64,000 nucleotides of DNA from Aldehydirespirator sp965248735 (GTDB lineage: Bacteria > Actinomycetota > Acidimicrobiia > Acidimicrobiales > Aldehydirespiratoraceae). Where the stretch lies: NCBI GenBank assembly GCA_965248735.1, contig OZ252146.1:3658001-3722000 (forward strand), read 5' to 3'. Shown in pieces: positions 7,760 through 17,000 of this stretch (positions are counted from its first letter, which is position 1; every line of letters begins with the position of its first letter). The notes below the pieces were generated by a model, which saw nothing but the letters and a program-made list of their open reading frames with translations, searched no databases and was not told the DNA's origin. The position numbers were made by a program, and so were the translations under genes.

Positions 7760-8926
7760 TCAGGCGAAGATGCCCTCGTTGATCTCTACGCCCAGACCGG
7801 GCTGAGGCTCGGCGCTGACCCGGCCGCCTGACGGTTTGGGCTCGCCGATGAAGACGGGCATGGTCTCGGACTCAGGCATGGAGTCCCACACCGGCATGGG
7901 GAAGTACTCGACCATGGGAACATTGGCGGTGCCCAGGGCGAAATGGATGTGGGTGGCGCCGTAGGCGTGGGGGATGACGGGGAGCCCGGCCGCCTGGGCC
8001 AGCGCCGCGATCTTGCGGCCCTCGGTGAAGCCGCCGCAGCGCCTGAGGTCGGGCTGGAGGATGTCCATGGCCTCGCGCTCGATGATGTCGGCGAAGCCGT
8101 ACCGGGTGTACTCGTGCTCGCCGCCCGAGATGGGGATGTTCGTCTCCCGCCGGAGCTTGGCGTAGCTGGTCAGGTCGTCGGGCACGAACGGCTCCTCGAT
8201 CCAGGCCAGGTTGTAGGGCTCGAGCCGCCGGCACATCTTCTTGGCGTAGTTGAAGTCCCAGCCCATGTAGGCGTCGATCATGATCTCGACGTCGGGGCCC
8301 ACCGCGTCGCGGATGTTGGCCACATGAGCCTCGTTCTCGGCCATGCCCCGCACGCCGTTGCCCGGGCCGTACGGGAATCGGGCCTTCATGGCCTGGTACC
8401 CCTCGGCGACGTACGCCTTGGCCTCGGCCTCGACCTTCTCGGCGCCCACGGGGTGCAGCGCCGAGGCATAGACGGGCACGTCGGGATGCACGGGCCCGCC
8501 CAGCAGCTCGTAGACCGGCTTTTGTGATGCACGGCCGAGGTTGTCCCACAGGGCGATGTCGATGGCGCTGATGGCCTGGAGGGCGATGCCCTTGCGGCCA
8601 TAGGGCAGGGTGGCCCGGTACATGCGGTCCCACAGTCCCTCGGTCTCGGATGCGTCGGCGCCCACCAGCAGGTTGCGGAGGTGGCGCTGGACGACTCCGG
8701 TGACCGCGCCGACGCCGTCCTCGCACCACCCGCGGCCCACGACGCCGTCTGAGGTCTCGATCTCGACCACCGCCATGGCCGAGTCCCAGAACCAGGAGCC
8801 CCTCGTCTCGGCGTACTCGGGGTAGTAGTCGAGCGGCGTGACCAGCGGCAACGTCTTCTCCCGCTCGGCGAGATGGCCCCAGATCGACCGGGGAGCGTGA
8901 CGGACTCGGACGTCTGTGATCCTCAT
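7760..8926 (-). CDS. Enolase-superfamily sugar-acid dehydratase (L-rhamnonate/L-fuconate type)
   Basis: This 388-residue mandelate racemase/muconate lactonizing family protein has an N-terminal capping domain (1-125) and a barrel with metal ligands D218 (IDAYMGWD), E244 (WIEEP) and E270 (GGEHE). D293 and H320 (PHAYGA) form a general base pair. The pattern DAYMGWD...EEP...GEH resembles rhamnonate dehydratases, which remove water from a six-carbon 6-deoxy sugar acid to give the 2-keto-3-deoxy acid. The start at 8926 is the ATG of MRITDV, 5 bases after the upstream amidohydrolase gene ends, so the two are in one operon. A second protein of the same length and residue numbering is at 24496. The substrate is inferred. 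Confidence 0.85.
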   Translation of the reverse strand: MRITDVRVRHAPRSIWGHLAEREKTLPLVTPLDYYPEYAETRGSWFWDSAMAVVEIETSDGVVGRGWCEDGVGAVTGVVQRHLRNLLVGADASETEGLWDRMYRATLPYGRKGIALQAISAIDIALWDNLGRASQKPVYELLGGPVHPDVPVYASALHPVGAEKVEAEAKAYVAEGYQAMKARFPYGPGNGVRGMAENEAHVANIRDAVGPDVEIMIDAYMGWDFNYAKKMCRRLEPYNLAWIEEPFVPDDLTSYAKLRRETNIPISGGEHEYTRYGFADIIEREAMDILQPDLRRCGGFTEGRKIAALAQAAGLPVIPHAYGATHIHFALGTANVPMVEYFPMPVWDSMPESETMPVFIGEPKPSGGRVSAEPQPGLGVEINEGIFA

Positions 8927-8931
8927 GGCCC

Positions 8932-9795
8932 TCAAACCCTGTAGTAGCGCTCGGCGTTCTGCCGGAACAGGGCATCCCGCTCGTCGACAGAGAAGTCGGC
9001 GGTGATCTCCCGGTAGGCGTCGACGACGGCGCTGTAGGGGCTGTAGAGGCTGTCGACCGGCCAGTTCGAGCCGAACATGCACCGCTCGACCCCGAACACC
9101 TCGATGCATTCCAGCACCCACGGGCGGATGCTGTCCGTGGTCCAGGAGTGGTCGGTCATGCCGAGGCCGGAGATCTTGCAGGCCACGTTGGGGGCTTCGG
9201 CCAGCGTGGCCATTCCGGCCCGCCAGGCGTCGAAGTATTCCGGCGTGCGTTCCATGGGCACGCCACAGTGGCCCAGGATGAACTGGAGGTCACCGAAGAG
9301 CTCCGCGGCGCGGCGGGCACCGTCCATGCCCTCCCAGGTGGAGTTGAGGTCATAGAGGAAGCCGAGGTCGCACAGTGCCTGAAGACCGCGCCGGAACTCG
9401 GGGGTCAGCAGGTCGTCGCCCTGCACGAAGTTGCGCACGCCCCGCATGTTGGCGTGCTCGCCGTGTCTCTCCAGCTCCTCGCGCGCCGTCTCCGAAGCGA
9501 GGTCGGTCTTGGCCACGATGGCGTGCGGATAGCCGTGCTCATCGGCGACCCGCTGGAGCCACGCCGTCTCCCACGCTTGGTCGAGCCCCCCGTACTCGGC
9601 CTGGATGTGGACCGACTTGATGACGTCAGAGCCCTCGAAGTCGGCCAGCAGGTCTCCGATCAGATAGCTCCTGCGGATCGCGGAGTAGTCGCCGACGACG
9701 GCGGTCTCCTCCGGCTCCTCCTCCTCGAGCCAGTGATAGGTGCCCTTGCTGATGTCCCACAGATGGTGGTGGGAATCGACGAACGGCTGCGTCAT
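8932..9795 (-). CDS. Amidohydrolase-family lactonase (L-fucono/L-rhamnono-lactonase-like)
   Basis: This 287-residue COG3618-type amidohydrolase starts MTQPFVDSHHHLWD, the metal-binding HxH at the end of strand 1. It has a FILGHCG strand in the middle and a C-terminal MFGSNWPVD carrying the catalytic Asp. In this family known members hydrolyse sugar lactones such as L-fucono-1,5-lactone or 2-pyrone dicarboxylate. It lies 5 bases upstream of the dehydratase gene on the same strand, and lactone hydrolysis would feed that enzyme directly. The start at 9795 follows a GGAG site. The upstream extension of the open frame is a shadow of the neighbouring oxidoreductase. Confidence 0.85.
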   Translation of the reverse strand: MTQPFVDSHHHLWDISKGTYHWLEEEEPEETAVVGDYSAIRRSYLIGDLLADFEGSDVIKSVHIQAEYGGLDQAWETAWLQRVADEHGYPHAIVAKTDLASETAREELERHGEHANMRGVRNFVQGDDLLTPEFRRGLQALCDLGFLYDLNSTWEGMDGARRAAELFGDLQFILGHCGVPMERTPEYFDAWRAGMATLAEAPNVACKISGLGMTDHSWTTDSIRPWVLECIEVFGVERCMFGSNWPVDSLYSPYSAVVDAYREITADFSVDERDALFRQNAERYYRV

Positions 9796-9821
9796 GGCCT
9801 CTCCTTGTGTGATGATGGCGA

Positions 9822-10895
9822 CTAGTTGGGCACGGCGTGCCGACGCCCGGTGCGGGCCGAGGTGTAGGCGGCCTCCAGCAGGCGGACCACGGCCGCGCCG
9901 AGCTGCGGCGGGGACCGGTTCTCGTCGCGTCCCAGGACGACGTCGACGAGGTTGTTCACGGGTGCGTCCTCCGGATAGGCCGACGCATAGGTTCGGGGCC
10001 CGGCGGCCACCTGCGGCGGGTTCCGCACCACCGACCCGTCCGCTCGGTACAGGCCGGCCTCCGACGTCAGGACATCGAACAGGATGTGCCCGTCCGTCCC
10101 GTAGAGCCGGTACTCGAGGAGCTCCTCCTGGGTGCGCACGGTGGAACCGGTCGAGCCGATCGTCCCTATGCAGCCCCCCTCGAAACGCAACGCGATGGCG
10201 TCGACGAGGTCCACCCTGACGTCCCTGTTCTCCATGAAGGCGAACACGTCGACGGGCACCAGGCCGGTCATGAACAGCAGCAGGGCAGCCGAGTGGGTGA
10301 TCTGGACGATGGCTTGGCCGCCACCGGACACAGCCGGGTCTCCGTACGTGTCGGTGCCGGTGGGCGTAATCGTGAAGCCGACCGCGTCGGCCACCAGGTC
10401 GACGTCGCCGCGCAGGAGGTCCCACACGATCGAGGCGAACAGCGAGTGGACGTAGAGCAGCTGACCGATCTCGCCGGACGCGATCCAGTCCCGAACAGCC
10501 AGCACCTGCCCGCTGTAGTGCCACGGGTAGCCGACGACGATCTCCAGGTTGCGCTTGTCCGACTCCTCCAGCAGGCGGGCCGCATGGCTGGACTCCACCA
10601 CCATGGGCTTCTCCAGCATCAGGTGGACTCCGGCCTCCAGAGCGTCGATCGCCACCTGGTAGTGGGCCATGTGGGGCACGGCGATCACCACCCCGTCGAG
10701 ACTCTCATTCTCGAGCATCTCGCGGTGGTCGCGGTAGGTCCGCTGCGGATGGAACACCGACGCCGCCCGGTCGCGCTTCTCCTCGATCGGATCGGCGATA
10801 GCCACCAGCTCCGCGTCGGGATTGGCGACGATGGCGGGAAGGTGGGCTCGGGTCGCCCACCAGCCCGTTCCTACCACTCCGATTCGGGCGGCCAC
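9822..10895 (-). CDS. Gfo/Idh/MocA-family oxidoreductase
   Basis: This 357-residue NAD(P)-dependent oxidoreductase has an N-terminal Rossmann fold with GVVGTGWWATRAHLP (GxGxxG) and the family EKP motif in LMLEKPM. A C-terminal alpha/beta sheet domain follows, containing a histidine (ITHSAALLL) where the family active-site His often lies. It starts with GTG at 10895, the first gene of a three-gene minus-strand unit with the lactonase (26-base gap) and dehydratase. The family oxidises or reduces sugars, inositols and sugar acids, so it may be an alternative sugar dehydrogenase for the same pathway. A PhyH gene starts on the other strand 180 bases away, so 10896-11075 is a divergent promoter region. 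Confidence 0.85.
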   Translation of the reverse strand: MAARIGVVGTGWWATRAHLPAIVANPDAELVAIADPIEEKRDRAASVFHPQRTYRDHREMLENESLDGVVIAVPHMAHYQVAIDALEAGVHLMLEKPMVVESSHAARLLEESDKRNLEIVVGYPWHYSGQVLAVRDWIASGEIGQLLYVHSLFASIVWDLLRGDVDLVADAVGFTITPTGTDTYGDPAVSGGGQAIVQITHSAALLLFMTGLVPVDVFAFMENRDVRVDLVDAIALRFEGGCIGTIGSTGSTVRTQEELLEYRLYGTDGHILFDVLTSEAGLYRADGSVVRNPPQVAAGPRTYASAYPEDAPVNNLVDVVLGRDENRSPPQLGAAVVRLLEAAYTSARTGRRHAVPN

Positions 10896-11075
10896 GCGAT
10901 CCCCTCGCTCACGTTGGCGGACAGTACTTCCGGGGCAGGACTGGACAGCAATCGGGGTGGCCGCCGTGCCCGCACCCGATCCTCATGACCCGACCGGAAC
11001 TCATAGACTGACCTGCACGGATGCGACGTCCATCGATCGCTCCGTGCTCCGACGACGCGAACTCCTGGGGCAGTC

Positions 11076-11915
11076 ATGGCATGGTCAATGGGCCTCGACA
11101 AAGTTGAGGACTACCGGCGCGACGGGTGCCTGCTGGTCGAGTCCGTGCTGGATGGCGAGGATCTGCGACGGCTGGACGAAGCCGTCCGTGAGGTCACCGA
11201 GGCTGCCATCCGCAGCGACAACCAGGACGAGCTCATCGAGTTGGAGCCCGACGTCGGCGGCAGCACGCGCCGGGTGCGACGCATCCGCGATCCGTACTAC
11301 CGCCATGCCGCCTTCCGTGCCGTCGCCCACGACGCTCGCATTCTGGACAGGGTCGCGTCCCTGATCGGACCCGACCTCGAGCTGCATCACAGCAAGCTGA
11401 ACATGAAGCCCGCCCAGGTCGGCTCGCCGGTCGCGTGGCACCAGGACCTGGCGTACTACCCGCACACCAACGACAGCGTGCTAGCCGTGCTCATCTACAT
11501 CGACGACGCCAGCGAGTCCAACGGGTGCATCCAAGTGTTGCCCCGCATGCACCACAGGTATCTCGAGCACACCCATCACACCGGGGAATTCGCCGGCCGG
11601 ATCGTCGAACCCATCGAGGCCGAGCCCCGCGCCCTGCCGGCTGCAGCCGGCAGCGCCATCTTCGTCCACGGCCTCACCCCTCACTCCTCGCGGCCGAACC
11701 GCTCCGGCGAGGACCGGCGCACGCTGATATTCGCCTACCGGGCCGGTGACGCCTATCCCCTCTTCGACGGCCTGCGAACGACCAAGGACGAGGCGATCCG
11801 CACACCAGTGCGGGGACGGCGGCCCCGCCACGCCCGCTTCGGCGGACCGGCTCCGATCGTGCCTGAGATCAACGACATGACCGTGTCCTTATACGACATC
11901 CAGGCCGGCAACTGA
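11076..11915 (+). CDS. PhyH-family Fe(II)/2-oxoglutarate dioxygenase 2
   Basis: This 279-residue PhyH dioxygenase has iron ligands H122-Q-D124 (AWHQDLAYYP) and distal H203 (LTPHSSRPN), and an arginine strand RRTLIFAYR for 2-oxoglutarate. Of the five PhyH proteins here it looks closest to classical PhyH/ectoine-hydroxylase-like enzymes, with the WHQDLAYYPH motif intact. An alternative start lies at 11088 (MGLDK). It is transcribed away from the oxidoreductase-lactonase-dehydratase unit, and the two may share control. The function is unknown beyond oxidation of a small molecule using O2 and 2-oxoglutarate. Confidence 0.87.
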   Translation: MAWSMGLDKVEDYRRDGCLLVESVLDGEDLRRLDEAVREVTEAAIRSDNQDELIELEPDVGGSTRRVRRIRDPYYRHAAFRAVAHDARILDRVASLIGPDLELHHSKLNMKPAQVGSPVAWHQDLAYYPHTNDSVLAVLIYIDDASESNGCIQVLPRMHHRYLEHTHHTGEFAGRIVEPIEAEPRALPAAAGSAIFVHGLTPHSSRPNRSGEDRRTLIFAYRAGDAYPLFDGLRTTKDEAIRTPVRGRRPRHARFGGPAPIVPEINDMTVSLYDIQAGN

Positions 11916-12019
11916 CACGTCGCGGCACGGACCCGCCCGACGCAGCCGCGGGCAATCGACGCAGGTCAGGTGGGTTAGGCCCGTGTCAGCCCGGAATGTG
12001 GCCGATCCAGATGCACCAG

Positions 12020-12400
12020 CTAGGGCGCGAGTTCGTCGGAGTCCGGGTCGTGGATGTGGAAGATCTTTCGGACCGGCTCGATGACCGTCCAATTCCACAC
12101 CTCGCCCTTGCTGTTGTAGAACGTGTCACCCGCGGTGAACTCGTGGGACTCGCCATCGGCGGAAACCAGTCGGATCCTGCCCGCTAGCAGGGTGCAGATC
12201 TCGTCACCCGGATAGGTGTATTCGAAGCTGCCCTCCGTGCATGCCCAGACACCCGTCATCGTGCGCGTGCCAAGGCCGCCGGAGTCGAAACGACCCGACT
12301 GGACTGGATCGCCGTCGAGAGTCTTCGCGTAGGGCAGTTCGTCGAAGCCGGGCCAGACTTCGAGACCTCCCTGATCCTTCAGTGCGGTGTAATCCAGCAC
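12020..12400 (-). CDS. Cupin-domain protein (ureidoglycine aminohydrolase-like cupin)
   Basis: This 126-residue single-domain cupin starts with GTG at 12400, preceded by AAAGGGGGA. A longer open frame on this strand continues far upstream but overlaps the SDR gene and is a shadow. The fold signature is visible as FEYTYPGDEICTLLAGRIRL then EFTAGDTFYNSKGEVWNW, matching the DUF861/cupin_3 group, where the first metal motif is often degenerate (here no clear HxH). Such small cupins are often sugar or amino-acid modifying enzymes or ligand sensors. It is divergent from the second SDR copy, sharing a 204-base intergenic region. Confidence 0.75.
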   Translation of the reverse strand: MLDYTALKDQGGLEVWPGFDELPYAKTLDGDPVQSGRFDSGGLGTRTMTGVWACTEGSFEYTYPGDEICTLLAGRIRLVSADGESHEFTAGDTFYNSKGEVWNWTVIEPVRKIFHIHDPDSDELAP

Positions 12401-12604
12401 TTGCTGTCCCCCTTTGCTCGTAACCGGGAACCGCACACTAGTACCCCCCGAGTAGGAGCGCAGAGCGGTCTGTCCACGGGCGTCTGGGAGCGAGAATCGG
12501 ATGCTGACTAGGATGAACGGCACGTTCTGGGCCGTGGAGGAGCACGTGATTGTGTCCTGGCAGGGAGTGCGCACTTCGGTGCCGAACGACTGGGAGTACC
12601 AACC

Positions 12605-13393
12605 ATGAGCCGACGCTTCGAGGGGCGCAATGTCTTCGTAACGGGAGCCGGCAGCGGCTTCGGGCCCCGCATCGCTGAGCTGTTCGCGGCCGAGGGCGCC
12701 AAGAACCTGTACCTGCTCGACTACAAGCAGGAGCGGCTGGACGCGCTCGCGCCGGTGATCGAGGAACTGGGTGCCACACCGCACCTGCTCAACTTCGACC
12801 TCGGCGTCATGAAGAACTGTGCCGAGGCGGTGGCCCAGGCCCTGGCCATCGACCCGAAACTCGATGTGATGTTGTCCAACGCAGCTGCCTGGACCATTGC
12901 CGAGTTCGTCGACATGGCCGACGAGGAATGGCGCAGAGTGCTCTCGGTCAACCTCGACGCCTACTTCGTGATGGGCAGCCGGGCAGCCCGGGCGATGAAG
13001 GAGACCGGGGGCGGGGTGATCCTGTTCACCTCGTCGATCGCCTCGCTGGGGCACGGCCGCGGATTCACCCACTACTGCGTGGCCAAGGCCGGCGTGGCCG
13101 CGTTGACGAAGGCCATCGCGGTGGAGTGCGCCCCCTACAACATCCGGTGCAACAGCGTGGGGCCGGGTCCCGCCGACACCCAGCAGTCGGTCGACCTCGC
13201 CGGCGAGGAGTTGATGAACAAGTGGCGCTCCGAGGGCTTCCCGCTGGTGCCCGCCAACCGCCTGGCTACGGTCGACGACATCGCCCACGCCTTCCTGTAC
13301 CTCGCCTCCGACGAGGCCCAGTACGTGTCGGGCATCAACCTCATCGTGGACGGCGCCCTGACCGCCCAGACCTACGACGTGCCCGACAACTAG
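12605..13393 (+). CDS. SDR-family NAD(P)-dependent oxidoreductase, copy 2
   Basis: This 262-residue protein is about 92% identical to the SDR at 257 (some 22 differences by eye). It keeps the TGAGSGFG cofactor loop, SNAAA, catalytic Ser and Y157-x-x-x-K161. Differences cluster in the first half (residues 21-90), around the cofactor and substrate pocket edges. A GGGAG lies upstream of the ATG. Upstream DNA differs from copy 1 and lacks the TTCAC/GTGAA operator, so the two copies are probably under different control. The surrounding lactonase and dehydratase make a deoxysugar dehydrogenase plausible, but the sequence shows only the SDR chemistry. Confidence 0.85.
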   Translation: MSRRFEGRNVFVTGAGSGFGPRIAELFAAEGAKNLYLLDYKQERLDALAPVIEELGATPHLLNFDLGVMKNCAEAVAQALAIDPKLDVMLSNAAAWTIAEFVDMADEEWRRVLSVNLDAYFVMGSRAARAMKETGGGVILFTSSIASLGHGRGFTHYCVAKAGVAALTKAIAVECAPYNIRCNSVGPGPADTQQSVDLAGEELMNKWRSEGFPLVPANRLATVDDIAHAFLYLASDEAQYVSGINLIVDGALTAQTYDVPDN

Positions 13394-13493
13394 CCGTGCC
13401 CCAACTTCAGCCGGGTTGCCTTGTGTGGCAACAGTCGCCGTGCTGCGTTCTGGGTCGTCGCAGGATGGCGTCGCGGCATGTGCCGGGTGTGGC

Positions 13494-13904
13494 CTACTGG
13501 CCATTCCAGTGCGGGTAGAGCTCGAACGAATTCGCCAACACGACGATCAACACGGCGACTTGGACAGCCACAGCAACCGGCACGATCCATAGGCCAGCGA
13601 CCGCTAGCCGCCCATGGGGCTGGTGGCTTCTGTCTGCTCGTCTGAGTCCGAGCCATGACAGCCCTAGGGCCAGGAAGAATGAGGCGGACCATGTAGTGCC
13701 GACGCTGACTTGAACCCATTGCGGCGGATGCACCGAGGCTGCGAGCCAAGGGAACAGCATGGAGGTTGCCCATACCAGCGAGAGGGTGAATCCGGTGACG
13801 GCTAGTGGGTTGCGTTGTGGAGTGTGGGGGGGTTGGGGCCGCCCGTCGAGCACGAGGCGGATCTGCCGCCTCAGGGCCTCGAGGGTTGTCTTCACTGACC
13901 TCAC
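13494..13904 (-). CDS. Small membrane protein (DUF4190-like)
   Basis: This 136-residue protein has a basic, proline-rich N-terminal cytoplasmic part (1-35) and then three to four hydrophobic segments: VTGFTLSLVWATSMLFPWLA, WSASFFLALGLSWLGL and a last one around LWIVPVAVAVQVAVLIVVLA. The arrangement, NPLAVTGFTLSL after a proline-rich head, resembles DUF4190-type proteins of actinomycetes, whose role is unknown. The GTG start at 13904 has a GAGGG upstream. It is convergent with the SDR (100-base gap) and divergent from the secreted hydrolase. It could be a chance frame, but the hydrophobic periodicity and lack of a better opposing frame support it. Confidence 0.6.
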   Translation of the reverse strand: MRSVKTTLEALRRQIRLVLDGRPQPPHTPQRNPLAVTGFTLSLVWATSMLFPWLAASVHPPQWVQVSVGTTWSASFFLALGLSWLGLRRADRSHQPHGRLAVAGLWIVPVAVAVQVAVLIVVLANSFELYPHWNGQ

Positions 13905-14044
13905 AGTCCCTCAGCGTAACCGCCGGCAGGAGCCGCCAATGCGTTAGCTTCTTCTGTTACGTTCCTGATGCTGTTGCTGGTAGGTTCCAGACTAGACCGA
14001 CTCGTCGGAGTCGGTGTACGAATGATCTGAGCTTGGAGGATTTG

Positions 14045-17000
14045 ATGACTTGCGATTGCCGGGCCTCGATGGTTGCAGCGTTGCAGGCTGTATTGATCGC
14101 CTTGTTGGTCGTGGTTGTTGCGGCTCCGGCCGTTGGGGCTCAAAATGCAGAGGAGACGGAGCGATCTGGCCAGCAGCCTGAGTCGAGCGGCGAACCCGAG
14201 ACTCCCGGTGATGCGGCCGAATGTGGTGATCTGTACGCGCTGGGCGAATGGACTTTGGCGCGATACGAGGAATTGATTGACTGTCTGTTCGACTTGCCCG
14301 AGTCGCCTGATACCGGCGGGAAGCAAGCAACAGGCACGGCGCGTGCCAGCAAGGGCGGTGTCGCGCGCCAGTCGGCATCGGAGTGCGGCGACGTCGATGT
14401 CGAACATGTCGCGCAGCAGTATCTCCCCGAGCGTTCTTCCTTTGGGTTTGTGATCGGCCACCTGCGGATCCATCTGATGTATTTGACTTGCGAGGACGGT
14501 AGTCCGGCTGCGGGATACCGCACCGGCTTGCAGGTGGTTGCAGGCCCCAACCGCGGAGAGCACAGCAGGTATTGTCTCGTGCGTCGCGACGACCGAATTG
14601 TGGAGGAGAGTACAAGCCGCGCCAACGGCTGCCCATCCTACATCGGCGGCGATCCGACTGTCGCTGTGGCAGCTCACCTCCACCGCATCTCGTACCGCGA
14701 TGATCGGCGCTTTCGGCAGGTGTTGATGTGGGCCGATATCGATGGGAATGGCAGCCACGACGGAGGAGAACCCTACGACATCGCGTTCAGCCCCGACGAC
14801 GGCAGATCCGAGAGTTTCTCGATACCAGAGACCATAGGCTCGCTGGCAAGGCGCGGAGCGCTGGCGGGACAGCAGGTCTTGGTTGTGGACAGCCTAGGCG
14901 TGCCGTTGGGCGACACCGCGGTCAGTGCCGACATCGTGATCGGCCCCAACCAGGGCGCCGCGGTGACGTGTCGAAACACCCGGCCACGGACGGCGAGCGG
15001 ACCGGTCCAAGCGGGTAGCTGCATCACCGGCGCAGACGGCTGGATCACACTCATCTACCGGGCCGCAGCCGGCGGCGCCGTGCTCGAGCGCCAGGAACTC
15101 GATGTACTGCGGGCCTTCTTGGACACCGACGGCGACGGCCGATACAGCACGGGTGAGCCGTTCCAGTACACGACCATCAGGATCGCCGAGCCCATCAACT
15201 ACGTCGCTCTCGGCGACTCCTACTCCTCAGGCGAGGCCGGCGAGGACGACGACCACGAATTCCAGGGCATCTACCGCACCGGCAAGCCTGCTGATCCGGC
15301 GTGCCGGCGCTGGAACATGGCCTACCCGTTCAACGTGGACGACTACTTGCTCGGAGGCGCCTTCACCATCGACAGCTACGCATGCACCGGAGCGATCACG
15401 CTCAACATCCACGACCCGAACAACGCGACAAACACCAGAAGACCCTCGCCTGCGGCCGAGGAGTTCGACCCCGATGCAGAGCAGCAAGACGACGACTGGG
15501 AACCAAGACAAGCAGTGTCTCTAGAAGCGGCCAACGACCTGCGATCAGTCGACATGGTCACACTCACAATCGGAGGCAACGACGCCGGATTCGGGCCCAT
15601 CATTCAACAGTGTGTTGGCCTTTCAGCATCTTGTGAGGATGCAGCGCTCGTGAACTCCCTATCAGCGATCAGCGCGCGAGTGGTTGATGTGATATCTGAG
15701 GTCAGGCTGGTAGCTCCTGAGGCATCGATCTTTCTGTTGGGATATCCACTTCCAGTACCGCTGGGTTCTGAACGGGGTACTTTCTGCGAGAGCCTGACAG
15801 CATCGGGGGTATTGAGTGAAGTGTCCTGGGGTCCATTCTTTCTTAGCAACCTCCTACCCGCCATTAGATTATTGAATGCTGTTGATGAGACCGGGACATT
15901 GAGTCTTCTTGAGGTCAGTGCAAGGGAGGCAGAGTTTCTGCGTCGCATGGGGACGATGTTGAATGAGACTGTTGAGACGGCCGCGCGCGTGGGTGGTGCG
16001 TATTTCGTGGAGGTGGCAAGGCCCCACGACTCTACGGCGGGTGCGGAGAGTTTCGATGGGCATGCTCCATGTGACAGGGATGAGGCTTGGCTTCACGGTG
16101 CTTCGGGTGAGTCGGCCAGCAGCTCATTCCCTCCGACTTCTGGCCGGTCGTTTCATCCGAATGCGGCCGGCCATGAGGCGTATGCGCGTCTTTTGGCCCG
16201 GTTCATTGAGAACGCGGTGGATGCTGGGGCGACCCTCACTGATGCGGGGCTGCCGGTGAGTCCGGATCCTGTGGGCATCTCGGGCTTGACGGACGGTGCT
16301 CGGGCCGCGACGGGAGACGGTCGGTCGTATGTCGGAGGCAAGGACTCTCCGGGTCGTTTGCGTTCGGCTGATGCAGGTGTCGGTTCTTCGTCGGCTTTGC
16401 GGGGCTCGGCGGACGAGACCGCGAACACTGGTGACGAGGAGACTCCTGATGCGGGGACGGTGCTGTTGCTTCAGCGGCGGCTGACGGAGCCCGCAACGGA
16501 TTGTGCCCGGCCGTTCGTGGCGCCGGGCGAGCAGGTCGAGCTGGAGGCAGAGGGCTTCGAGGCGGATTCCTCGGTGGTGCTCTCGGCGAGAGGCGTGACG
16601 TTGTCGGGTACGGCTCTGGCGCCGGCCGCGATCTCCGAGGCGACCGCGGACAGTGAGGGACGGCTGGCGGTGCGATGGACGGTGCCGACCGAGTCTGAGA
16701 TCCAAGGTGACCAGTCGCCGCGGGCGTACGCGCTGGAGGCCAGCGGCACCGGCGCCGACGGCGGGACGCTGAAGGCGCGGATGGCGTGGCCGCTGGTGGC
16801 CTATCCGGGTGCTCCGTCGTGTGCGCTGGCCGACGCCGCGTCTACGGCTGTGGGGCAGCCGGTGCGGGTGGCGGTGCTGGCGAACGACACGGTAGCGCCG
16901 GGAGGTTCTTGGGATGTGGCGTCGGTGGCGGTCCGCCCCGTCGCGGCCGGCGACTTCGCCGTCGATTCGTCGGGCGGCTCGGTGACGTTCACTCCCGATC

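Noticed and set aside
12020..13504. 494-codon minus-strand frame over the SDR gene
   Set aside because: Only the first-transcribed part after the GTG at 12400 resembles a protein (cupin). The rest is antisense to the SDR copy 2 gene and has the Val/Gly/His-rich look of a high-GC shadow.
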